Shown one piece after another: positions 4,374-11,016 of a stretch of DNA of 11,016 nt. This stretch comes from Candidatus Aenigmatarchaeota archaeon (GTDB lineage Archaea; Aenigmatarchaeota; Aenigmatarchaeia; GW2011-AR5): the NCBI GenBank assembly GCA_016202875.1, contig JACQNX010000051.1:1-11016 (forward strand), given 5' to 3'. Both the position numbers and the translations under genes were made by a program. Position 1 is the first letter of the stretch, and the number at the start of each line of letters is the position of its first letter. The notes under the pieces were generated by a model, which was given only the letters and a program-made list of their open reading frames with translations, ran no database searches and was not told where the DNA came from.

Positions 4374-7148
4374 ATGCCCTTTGAAACGTTCTCAGAAAAA
4401 TTGCAGAAGTTGGTAAAGGAAAAAGGATTTATCGAGCCTACTCTGCCGCAGAAAATGGGCATTCCGGCAATTAGCAGCGGCCAAAATGTATTGATCATTG
4501 CAGGAACAGGTTTTGGCAAAACAGAGGCAGCCATGCTGCCATTCTTAGATAAGATATCTGTTGAAAATAAAAAGCCCATAGCGCTGCTCTACATAACTCC
4601 ACTCAGGAGCCTCAACCGTGATCTGCTTGACCGTCTCTACTGGTGGGGCGACAAAATCGAAGTGGACATCGCTGTCCGCCATGGCGACACAAGCCAAGCC
4701 GAGCGTGCTTCCCAGCGCGAGGCGCCGCCGCATTGTCTTATTGTCACTCCAGAAACTTTACAAGCTATCTTGCCTGGCAAAATTATGCGCGAACACCTCA
4801 AGAATGTGAAGTATGTAATTGTGGATGAAATCCATGAACTTGTGGAGAGCAAGCGCGGAACCCAGCTTGCTGTAGCGCTGGAACGTCTCAAAGAACTAGC
4901 AGGCGATTTCCAGAGAATCGGTTTGTCAGCAACAGTAGGCGCTCCTGAAATTGTGGCAGAATTTTTGGGCAAAGATGTAAAAATAATCCGCGCTGAAACC
5001 GGAAAGAAGTATGACATAAAAGTTGAAAGCCCGGGCATCTCTCTCAAGGACAAAGCCCGCGCAGAGGAACTTTTCATCGGCGCAGGAACTTTCGCCCGCC
5101 TCAGAAGGATCTATGAGCTCATCGCAAGCCACAAAAGCGTGCTGGCGTTCACAAACACGAGGGAAACAGCAGAGGTTTTGTCTTCCCGTCTCAGAAGATT
5201 GGACAAGACATTGAAGCAGGATGTGCATCACGGCTCCCTGTCCAAGGAAAGGCGCATTAGGAGCGAGCAGCAGTTCAAAAAGCAGGAGTTAAAGTCACTC
5301 ATAGCTACCAGCTCGCTAGAACTGGGCATAGATATCGGTTCAATAGACCTCGTGATCCAGTATCTTTCTTCCAGGCAGGTTTCAAAATTAATTCAGCGTG
5401 TAGGCCGTGCAGGCCATAGGGTTGGTGAAGTGAGCAAAGGCATTATCCTCTCAGGGGATGAGGATCTATTCGAATCAACAATAATAGCAAACATGGCCAT
5501 GAAAAAGCGGCTGGAAAAACCGCGGGTTCATGAAGCACCATTAGATGTCCTCACAAACCAGATCATTGGCATTTTGATGGACAGCTACGAGCTGCAAGAA
5601 GACAGAATATTCAATATAATAACGCGGGCCTACCCTTATAGAAACCTCTCGCAGCCAGAATTTTCAGAGCTGTTGAAATTCTTAGAAACAATACACCTTG
5701 CATGGTTAAACAAAGAGGTGTCCTCAGTAAAAAGGAGGAAAAAAGCATTCACCTACTATTTTGAAAACCTTTCCACAATTCCTGACAAAATACAGTATCG
5801 TGTTGTTTCTGTCATAGAAAATGAGCCTATTGGAAATCTCGATGAAGAATTTGTAGCGGAGCACGGCAAGACAGGCGAAAAGTTTGTCTGCTCTGGAAGA
5901 GCATGGAAAGTCATTCAGGTCGTAGGAAACAAGGTCATGGTTGAACCTATAGAAGACATAGAATCAGCTATCCCTGCCTGGGAAGGCGAGCTCATCCCTG
6001 TCCCTTACGAAGTAGCAGAAGAAGTTGGTAAACTCAGGAGAAAAATATTCCAGGATTTTTCAGCTGCTGCAATAAGAGAACAGTTCCATGTAGATGCAAA
6101 AGCTGCGGACAGCATGATAGAGCTCATCAGAAAACAGAAAGCGTCCCACACAGTTCCTGATGACAAGAATATCCTTATAGAAGACTATAACGACTTTATA
6201 ATAATTCACTGCTGTGGCGGCTCTCGCCTGAACAATACGCTGAGCCGTTATCTGGGAGCGCTGCTTACAGCCGAAACAGGCGTTGCTGTCAACATAAAGA
6301 GCGATCCTTACAGAATAATGATCCAGACACTTGCAAAGAAAGATGTCGTCAGGAAGATGCTGCTTGAACCGAAGAACGCAGAGCAGGTAATAATTTCCGC
6401 ACTAGAAAAATCTTCCTTGTTTAAAAACCGCTTCCTGCACGTAGCGCGCCGTTTTGGCGTTATTAGAAAAGACGCGCGCTATGACAGAATAAACATCAAC
6501 AAAATTGTGCAGCAATATGCAGGCACCCCTATCTACAAAGAAGCCCTAAGAGAAGTTATTCACGACAAGCTTGACATAGAAAATGCACTGGCATTACTGA
6601 AAAGAATACAGGAAGAAGAAATTAAGGTCCATTCGGAAAAAGGTCTCAGCGTGCTTGGTGAGCTGGGCCTCGTGCACCAGTTCGCAGAAGTCATGAAGCC
6701 GCGCATGCCGGAAAAAGAGATCTTCCTGGCGTTCAGACGCCGCCTACTGGACACGCGCGTCAGGCTTGTCTGCGCCAGCTGCGGCGGGTATAATGTGATG
6801 CGAACCGTAAAGGACGTTGAAGACCAGCCCGAATGTCCCAAGTGCCACTCGCGCCTGATTGCCGTTGTCAGGAAAGGGCAAACAAACGCAGCAGAGATCG
6901 TGAAGAAAAAATTAAAGAAGAAAGACATGACAAAAGAAGAGCTTCAGGCATTCCAGACAATCCGTCGTTCCTCAGATCTTGTCATTGTGTACGGTCGCAA
7001 GGCCATCGAAGCCATGGCAGGCCACGGAGTCGGCCCGCAGACAGCAGCCCGCATTCTTGCAATGCTCCACCCGACAAAAGAGCAGTTCTACAAAGACATT
7101 TTAGCAGCGGAGAAGCAATTCGTCAGGACGAAGATATATTGGAAGTGA
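4374..7148 (+). CDS. lhr: Lhr-family superfamily 2 helicase with C-terminal zinc motif
   Basis: This 924-residue ATP-dependent nucleic-acid helicase is complete. Motifs: Walker A AGTGFGKT (43-50), DEIH (151-154), SAT (185-187), ATSSLELGIDIG (311-322) and QRVGRAGHR (341-349). The family-type core continues with a winged-helix region and the PAWEGELIPVP segment (534-544). A four-cysteine zinc site follows (C800, C803, C821, C824), and near the end GHGVGPQTAARIL (883-895) resembles a helix-hairpin-helix. Lhr-Core proteins translocate 3' to 5' and unwind DNA or RNA:DNA duplexes; some archaeal forms anneal strands. The length and C-terminal cysteine motif point to an archaeal Lhr subgroup (aLhr1-like from memory, not certain). 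The start ATG has GAGG (4361-4364) nine bases upstream, inside the end of the phosphoesterase gene, indicating translation in one operon with it. No broken motif was seen. Confidence 0.93.
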   Translation: MPFETFSEKLQKLVKEKGFIEPTLPQKMGIPAISSGQNVLIIAGTGFGKTEAAMLPFLDKISVENKKPIALLYITPLRSLNRDLLDRLYWWGDKIEVDIAVRHGDTSQAERASQREAPPHCLIVTPETLQAILPGKIMREHLKNVKYVIVDEIHELVESKRGTQLAVALERLKELAGDFQRIGLSATVGAPEIVAEFLGKDVKIIRAETGKKYDIKVESPGISLKDKARAEELFIGAGTFARLRRIYELIASHKSVLAFTNTRETAEVLSSRLRRLDKTLKQDVHHGSLSKERRIRSEQQFKKQELKSLIATSSLELGIDIGSIDLVIQYLSSRQVSKLIQRVGRAGHRVGEVSKGIILSGDEDLFESTIIANMAMKKRLEKPRVHEAPLDVLTNQIIGILMDSYELQEDRIFNIITRAYPYRNLSQPEFSELLKFLETIHLAWLNKEVSSVKRRKKAFTYYFENLSTIPDKIQYRVVSVIENEPIGNLDEEFVAEHGKTGEKFVCSGRAWKVIQVVGNKVMVEPIEDIESAIPAWEGELIPVPYEVAEEVGKLRRKIFQDFSAAAIREQFHVDAKAADSMIELIRKQKASHTVPDDKNILIEDYNDFIIIHCCGGSRLNNTLSRYLGALLTAETGVAVNIKSDPYRIMIQTLAKKDVVRKMLLEPKNAEQVIISALEKSSLFKNRFLHVARRFGVIRKDARYDRININKIVQQYAGTPIYKEALREVIHDKLDIENALALLKRIQEEEIKVHSEKGLSVLGELGLVHQFAEVMKPRMPEKEIFLAFRRRLLDTRVRLVCASCGGYNVMRTVKDVEDQPECPKCHSRLIAVVRKGQTNAAEIVKKKLKKKDMTKEELQAFQTIRRSSDLVIVYGRKAIEAMAGHGVGPQTAARILAMLHPTKEQFYKDILAAEKQFVRTKIYWK

Positions 7149-7151
7149 TTT

Positions 7152-7311
7152 CTATTTATTTTCTACTACTGCATCGGCTTCTATTTCTACGAGCCAGTCA
7201 GTGTTGATGAACCTCGAAACCTCAACAAATTTACAGGCTGGCCTAATCAGGGAAAAAAACTCTCCGTGTGCGTATAACATCTTGCAGACTGCCTCCTGCT
7301 CTTGCAATAAC
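7152..7311 (-). pseudogene. Decayed RidA-family gene fragment (5' truncated, frameshifted)
   Basis: On the - strand bases 7311-7264 encode VIARAGGSLQDVIRTR, the RidA/YjgF segment that normally precedes a VYVTD-type strand. A second frame (7271-7152) encodes AHGEFFSLIRPACKFVEVSR and continues INTDWLVEIEADAVV to a TAG, which is the family's C-terminus. The two frames meet near 7264-7272. There the roughly 15 codons that normally lie between them are gone and the frame changes. Everything before the first segment, about half of a normal 125-130 residue protein, is missing; stops (TAATAA in that frame) and the PolX promoter lie there instead. RidA enzymes remove reactive enamine/imine intermediates. 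A 61-codon open frame (7337-7152) covers only the C-terminal piece with an unrelated start, so I do not call it a functional gene. Confidence 0.8.
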
Positions 7312-7319
7312 CATAAAAA

Positions 7320-7330
7320 TGATTTATTAA
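7320..7330 (+). promoter_or_regulatory. TATA-like element of the PolX gene
   Basis: TGATTTATTAA lies about 27 bases before the ATG at 7352. The spacing implies transcription starting at or next to the start codon, and no Shine-Dalgarno is visible, so a leaderless message is likely. It lacks the AGTTWWC upstream element found at the surface genes. Confidence 0.45.
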
Positions 7331-7351
7331 CTCTCACGCCAATTCTAATTC

Positions 7352-9064
7352 ATGAAAAACCATGAAATAGCCAAAATCCTCGAAGAGGTTGCCATTTATC
7401 TGGAAATGGAGGACGAGATAGTCTTCAAGGTGCGTGCATACGAGAACGCAGCCGTATCTCTCGCGTCCCTCGCAGAAGATGTAGAAGAGGTTTACAAAAA
7501 GGGCGGCATAGGAGCCCTGCAAGAAATTCCAGGCATCGGCAAAGGCCTTGCAGAAAAAATTGAGGAGTATTTGAAAACAGGGAAAATACAGTTCTACGAA
7601 GACCTGAAAAAAAAAGTGCCTGTAGATGTTTCTTCTCTTAAAAGAATAGAAAGTCTGGGACCTAAAAAAATCAAGGTGCTTTATAAAAAACTAAAAATAA
7701 AGAATGTTGAAGATCTGGAAAAAGCGGCAAAAGCCGGAAAGATTCGCGTCCTGGAGGGTTTCGGTAAGAAGACCGAGCAGAATATTCTGAAAGGTATAGA
7801 ATTTATGAAAAAGAGTCGCGGAAGGTTTACAATATTTGAAGTCGAATCTGTAGTGAGGGAAATTGAACGCCAATTGAAACCTGTGAAAGGTATTGAGAAG
7901 CTCATTGTTGCTGGCTCTTACAGGCGGCGAAAAGAAACAATCGGCGACATAGATATCCTTGTCGTATCAAAAAATCCCGGAATAGTAATGGATGCATTCA
8001 CGTCCATGAAAAACGTTGCAGCAGTCTATGGAAAAGGCAATACAAAGTCAACAGTCCGCTTAAAGGAAGGCATAGATGCAGATCTGCGCGTTGTCCCTGC
8101 CACAAGCTTTGGCGCAGCATTGAATTATTTTACTGGCAGCAAGGACCACAATATTGCTCTGCGGAAAATAGCGCTGGAAAATGGTCTGAAACTGAACGAG
8201 TACGGCCTCTTCCACGGCACCAAGCAGATAGCAGGCGCGACAGAAGAAGATGTCTACAGGGCATTAGGCCTGCATTATATTGAACCGGAGCTCCGTGAGA
8301 ACACAGGAGAGATAGAAGCGGGCGGAAAAACCCGTCTTCCGAAGCTCATTGGCTACAGCGATCTCAAAGGAGACCTGCAACTCCAGACAAACTGGACAGA
8401 CGGTTCTCATTCCATAGAAGCCATGGCACTCGCTGCGAAAAAAGCAGGGCTTGAATACATACTGATCACAGACCACACAAAGAGTCTGGCAATGACAGGC
8501 GGCCTTGATGAAAAGAAATTGAAGAAGCAGGGAGAAGAAATAGGCAAAATCAACAGGAAGCTTGATGGCATTACAGTTCTGAAAGGTGCTGAAGTAAATA
8601 TCATGAAAGATGGTTCTCTGGACATCGATGACAGGGCATTGAAAGAGCTTGACATTGTGGGTGCATCAATTCATTCCAACTTCAATATGCCCAGAGCAGA
8701 CATAACAAAAAGAACACTGGCAGCCATGGAAAACCCTAATGTTGACATCCTGTTTCACCCAACTGGAAGAATTCTGAACAAACGCAAGCCCTTCGACATA
8801 GATATAGAACAGATAATCAATGTGGCAAAAAGTACAGGCACAGTGCTTGAAATCAACTCCCTGCAACGCCTCGACCTGAAAGACGAGCATATCAGGATGG
8901 CGATAAAGGCCGGCGTGAAGCTCTGCATAGACTCCGACGCCCATACGCCGTCTCACTTCTCCGCCCTTCAGGTCGGCATCGCCCAAGCCCGTCGCGGCTG
9001 GGCTGAGAAGAAAGATATTATCAATGCATGGCCACTGGAGAAGATGAAAAAGATGTTGAAGTAA
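7352..9064 (+). CDS. polX: Family X DNA polymerase with PHP domain (PolX)
   Basis: This 570-residue protein has the bacterial/archaeal PolX layout. A helical 8-kDa-like region includes a helix-hairpin-helix (EIPGIGKGLAEKI, 58-70) and a second one (EGFGKKTEQNIL, 135-146). The nucleotidyltransferase palm has GSYRRRKETIGDIDILV (188-204), with catalytic D199 and D201 and the third aspartate D244 in IDADLRVV. ALNYFTG follows (256-262). The C-terminal PHP domain (about 338-565) keeps D374-H375, E414, H441, H469, D529-x-H531. Its first motif is GDLQLQTNWTDG (340-351), so the usual HxH is QxQ. PolX fills short gaps in base excision repair, and the PHP domain gives 3'-5' exonuclease or related activity in family members. 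Loss of two metal ligands may change that. The gene lies just after lhr, adding to a repair-themed block, but has its own TATA-like element. It converges with the next gene, with 7 bases between stops. Confidence 0.93.
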   Translation: MKNHEIAKILEEVAIYLEMEDEIVFKVRAYENAAVSLASLAEDVEEVYKKGGIGALQEIPGIGKGLAEKIEEYLKTGKIQFYEDLKKKVPVDVSSLKRIESLGPKKIKVLYKKLKIKNVEDLEKAAKAGKIRVLEGFGKKTEQNILKGIEFMKKSRGRFTIFEVESVVREIERQLKPVKGIEKLIVAGSYRRRKETIGDIDILVVSKNPGIVMDAFTSMKNVAAVYGKGNTKSTVRLKEGIDADLRVVPATSFGAALNYFTGSKDHNIALRKIALENGLKLNEYGLFHGTKQIAGATEEDVYRALGLHYIEPELRENTGEIEAGGKTRLPKLIGYSDLKGDLQLQTNWTDGSHSIEAMALAAKKAGLEYILITDHTKSLAMTGGLDEKKLKKQGEEIGKINRKLDGITVLKGAEVNIMKDGSLDIDDRALKELDIVGASIHSNFNMPRADITKRTLAAMENPNVDILFHPTGRILNKRKPFDIDIEQIINVAKSTGTVLEINSLQRLDLKDEHIRMAIKAGVKLCIDSDAHTPSHFSALQVGIAQARRGWAEKKDIINAWPLEKMKKMLK

Positions 9065-9071
9065 AAAGTTA

Positions 9072-10049
9072 TTAGGCTCCGATTATTCTTCTCTTAATCT
9101 TTCTTGGTAACGTAGGGCCTTTTGTTATAAATGCCGACAAGTACGCGAGGAAATCAGCATATTCTAGCGCTCTTTCGGCTCTTTCAGCCGAGTCTATACC
9201 ACCTCCTGCAATTAGTATTATGTCTTTGCCAAATTTCTTGCGCATTTTTATTATATTTTCCATGGTGCCCTTAAACAGATCAGGCCCGCTATAACCTCCG
9301 CGCCCTGCGGAGAGCCTCGAATCAATTACAGGCTGCGTATTCCCATAGTGATATGCCCTAATCCCGTATTTTAGGCCCAATAGTATAACAAAGGAATTAT
9401 TTTCTTCTTCATAACCGCGCGCAAGTTTAACAAGTGTTGGTTTTCTGGATTTCTCCATCACCCTGAATAAATCTTCTAACGTATTTGGATTCCTGTAAAG
9501 CTCATCGGTGAGCATGTAATTAGGAGATGAGATGTTCAGCTCAAAACATTTTACATGTGGATCTGATTCGGAAACTATTTCCTCAATTTCCCTAGCAGTG
9601 CCTGCAATACTCGCAACTAAAATGCCATCGCCGTTGTAAACCTTATTAAATTCTTTTATTCTTCTGGCCATTTCCTTTCCGCCCGGATTCGGGTAAGATT
9701 CGCAGTTTACAAAACCATTTCTAAGCCTCACAACTCTCGGATGAGCAGCTCCCTTTCTGGCATTATGAGTCGTGGTTTTTGTCGCAACGCCTCCAAAGCC
9801 TGTATGGAAAGCAACATCCCACATCCATGGCTCGCTGTAGTAAGACCCGAGAATCAGCGGGTTGTAGAAAGTCACGTCCACAATTTTTCTTTCATGGCCG
9901 GGCCAATGGATCTCTGTTTCTGGAATCAAAATGTGTGGCAGGCGCTTGTAGATGCCTTTCCCCAGAGGGATGGCATATTGCTCAGGCAGGAGTTTAAGGA
10001 AAGAGTAACAGAATTTATATGCTGCATCAAAAGCGTTTTCTGTAAGCAT
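9072..10049 (-). CDS. Dihydroorotate dehydrogenase-family flavoprotein
   Basis: This is a 325-residue TIM-barrel FMN protein of the DHODH family, which oxidises dihydroorotate to orotate in pyrimidine synthesis. Seen motifs: YNPLILGS (62-69), VATKTTT with K91, PRVVRL and GFVNCES (N115), ELNISSPN (170-177), VKLA (K208), YGNTQP (N237), GGYSG (251-255) and IAGGGIDS (280-287). The lysine in TKTTT is class 1-like, while the catalytic-base position is serine (S175), as in class 2 and in the Sulfolobus class 1S enzyme. The N-terminal 40 residues contain amphipathic helices reminiscent of the class 2 membrane-docking extension, so the electron acceptor is uncertain. I chose the ATG at 10049. A TTG codon directly before it is less likely because AGTGAT (10058-10053) would leave no spacing. 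No other pyrimidine gene is in the window. It could be a relative acting on another substrate. Confidence 0.85.
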   Translation of the reverse strand: MLTENAFDAAYKFCYSFLKLLPEQYAIPLGKGIYKRLPHILIPETEIHWPGHERKIVDVTFYNPLILGSYYSEPWMWDVAFHTGFGGVATKTTTHNARKGAAHPRVVRLRNGFVNCESYPNPGGKEMARRIKEFNKVYNGDGILVASIAGTAREIEEIVSESDPHVKCFELNISSPNYMLTDELYRNPNTLEDLFRVMEKSRKPTLVKLARGYEEENNSFVILLGLKYGIRAYHYGNTQPVIDSRLSAGRGGYSGPDLFKGTMENIIKMRKKFGKDIILIAGGGIDSAERAERALEYADFLAYLSAFITKGPTLPRKIKRRIIGA

Positions 10050-10078
10050 CAAATCACTGAAATATTTTTCCCAAACAC

Positions 10079-10090
10079 ATTTAAGCTTAT
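10079..10090. promoter_or_regulatory. Shared palindromic TATA element between divergent genes
   Basis: TAAGCTTA (10082-10089) is a perfect palindrome within the 57 bases between the DHODH-family and methionine aminopeptidase starts. Its centre is about 22 bases before the aminopeptidase ATG, fitting a leaderless message. It is about 36 bases before the DHODH ATG, fitting a 9-12 base leader that carries AGTGAT. One element could direct both genes; two overlapping TATA boxes (TTTAAG and CTTAAA) are equally consistent. AAATTA at 10095-10100 is too near the ATG to serve. Confidence 0.5.
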
Positions 10091-10106
10091 TCCTAAATTA
10101 ATCTTC

Positions 10107-10994
10107 ATGGATGACGAAGACCGCATTACAAAGTTCAAGCAAGCCGGCAGGATTATTTCAGAAGTCCGCGAGGAAAGCAGGAAATTCATAAAGGAAGGCA
10201 TGCTGTTCTCAGCGGTTGCTGAAAAAATCGAGAATCTCATCAGGGAGAAAGGTGCATCTCCGGGCTTCCCGGCCTGCCTCTCTGCCAATGAAATAGCTGC
10301 ACACTACTCGCCCGGCAAGAATGATCAGTCCTGTATACCAGAAGGCGCTCTCCTCAAGGTTGACATAGGCGCCCACGTAGACGGCTATGTTGCTGACACA
10401 GCCTACACAATTGCGTTCAATGACGAGCACAAGCAGCTGGCAGAAGCAAGCGCAGCAGCCTTGAACGCTGCAATAGAGCAGTCTTATACAGGAAATCTGC
10501 TTAGTAATGTCTCAGAAGCAATCGAGGGCACGATAAAAGATTTTGGCTTCAATCCGATTTCCAACCTGACCGGCCACGGCCTCGGCCATTACTGGCTGCA
10601 TGACGCGCCGTCTGTCCCGAATGTGAAATTCACAAGCGCATATCAGCTGAAAGAAGGCCATGCAATCGCAATCGAGCCCTTCGCTACAACAGGCGCTGGA
10701 AAAGTGAAAGATGCAGAATCCATAACGATCTTCCGCATTGACCAGCCAAAGCCTGTCAGAAATATGGAAGCACGCAGAATAATAGAGTTTGCTGCTGGCT
10801 TGCGTGGCTTGCCGTTTTCCGAGCGCTGGCTGCCTGTTGAATCGTTATTCAAGTTAAAAATGGCATTGAGGGAGTTGAGGGAGCGGGAAATTTTGTATGA
10901 GTACCCGGCATTAAAAGAAATAAGCAATGGCCTCGTCTCGCAGGCAGAGCACAGTGTCATCGTTTCCGATAAGCCTATTGTGATTACGAAATGA
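10107..10994 (+). CDS. map: Methionine aminopeptidase, type II (archaeal)
   Basis: From the ATG at 10107 this is 295 residues, the usual length for archaeal type II enzymes. It removes the initiator methionine from new proteins in the cytoplasm, using two metal ions. Ligands visible: D86 and D97 in VDIGAHVDGYVADTAYT, H157 in TGHGLGHYWLH, E190 in AIEPFATTGAG, and E281 in QAEH near the C-terminus. The substrate-pocket histidine is H66 in NEIAAHYSPG. The insertion between the histidine and the last glutamate that marks type II is present (about 192-280, including a helical stretch 212-265). The reading frame is open upstream to 9741, but that extension overlaps the opposite gene and has no family similarity; MDDEDRITKFKQAG is the typical family start. 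No Shine-Dalgarno is seen, and a leaderless transcript from the shared TATA element fits. The gene ends 22 bases before the window edge. Confidence 0.95.
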   Translation: MDDEDRITKFKQAGRIISEVREESRKFIKEGMLFSAVAEKIENLIREKGASPGFPACLSANEIAAHYSPGKNDQSCIPEGALLKVDIGAHVDGYVADTAYTIAFNDEHKQLAEASAAALNAAIEQSYTGNLLSNVSEAIEGTIKDFGFNPISNLTGHGLGHYWLHDAPSVPNVKFTSAYQLKEGHAIAIEPFATTGAGKVKDAESITIFRIDQPKPVRNMEARRIIEFAAGLRGLPFSERWLPVESLFKLKMALRELREREILYEYPALKEISNGLVSQAEHSVIVSDKPIVITK

Positions 10995-11016
10995 GGCATA
11001 CCAAAAAATAAGAGCA

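Noticed and set aside
7152..7337. The 61-codon - strand frame as an intact small gene
   Set aside because: Only its last 40 residues match RidA, the missing family segment lies in another frame just upstream, and its N-terminus is unrelated. It is better described as a pseudogene.
9741..10106. N-terminal extension of the methionine aminopeptidase frame
   Set aside because: It overlaps the DHODH-family gene antisense, has no family similarity, and the 295-residue start at 10107 matches the normal family length and N-terminus.

Overview
The window looks like chromosomal DNA of an archaeon. The evidence is two pilins with class III (prepilin-peptidase) signal peptides, an Lhr-type helicase next to a COG1407-type phosphoesterase, a 295-residue type II methionine aminopeptidase, GTGAT-type ribosome binding sites that pair with the archaeal 16S 3' end, and TATA boxes about 25-45 bases before starts. 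The pilin N-terminus and compact layout suggest a DPANN lineage (Woesearchaeota-like), but this is an inference from memory. No tRNA, rRNA, CRISPR array or insertion sequence was recognised.

Layout. Bases 1-95 hold the last 30 codons of an unknown gene on the + strand, followed by about 300 bases of AT-rich sequence without a convincing gene. Two tandem pilin paralogues lie on the - strand (402-806 and 876-1277). A 245-base divergent regulatory region rich in inverted repeats separates them from a large, heavily sequon-bearing secreted lamin-tail-domain protein on the + strand (1523-3670). Then come a COG1407-type metallophosphoesterase (3683-4369) and an Lhr-family helicase (4374-7148), 4 bases apart. 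A decayed RidA-family gene sits on the - strand (7152-7311). A PolX-family polymerase with a PHP domain follows (7352-9064), convergent with a dihydroorotate dehydrogenase-family flavoprotein (9072-10049, -). The latter is divergent from a methionine aminopeptidase (10107-10994, +).

How the genes fit together. The left third is a cell-surface module. Both pilins and the secreted protein are preceded by the same element, AGTTWWCTATATA, not seen at the other promoters examined here, so they may be co-regulated. The middle is a nucleic-acid processing and repair block: phosphoesterase, Lhr helicase and PolX. The phosphoesterase/Lhr pairing recurs in other genomes. The right end holds two housekeeping enzymes sharing a palindromic TATA-like element. 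The points most worth checking are the shared promoter element with its two alternating inverted pairs, the frameshifted RidA remnant, and the QxQ substitution in the PolX PHP metal site. I found no clear previously undescribed multi-gene system.
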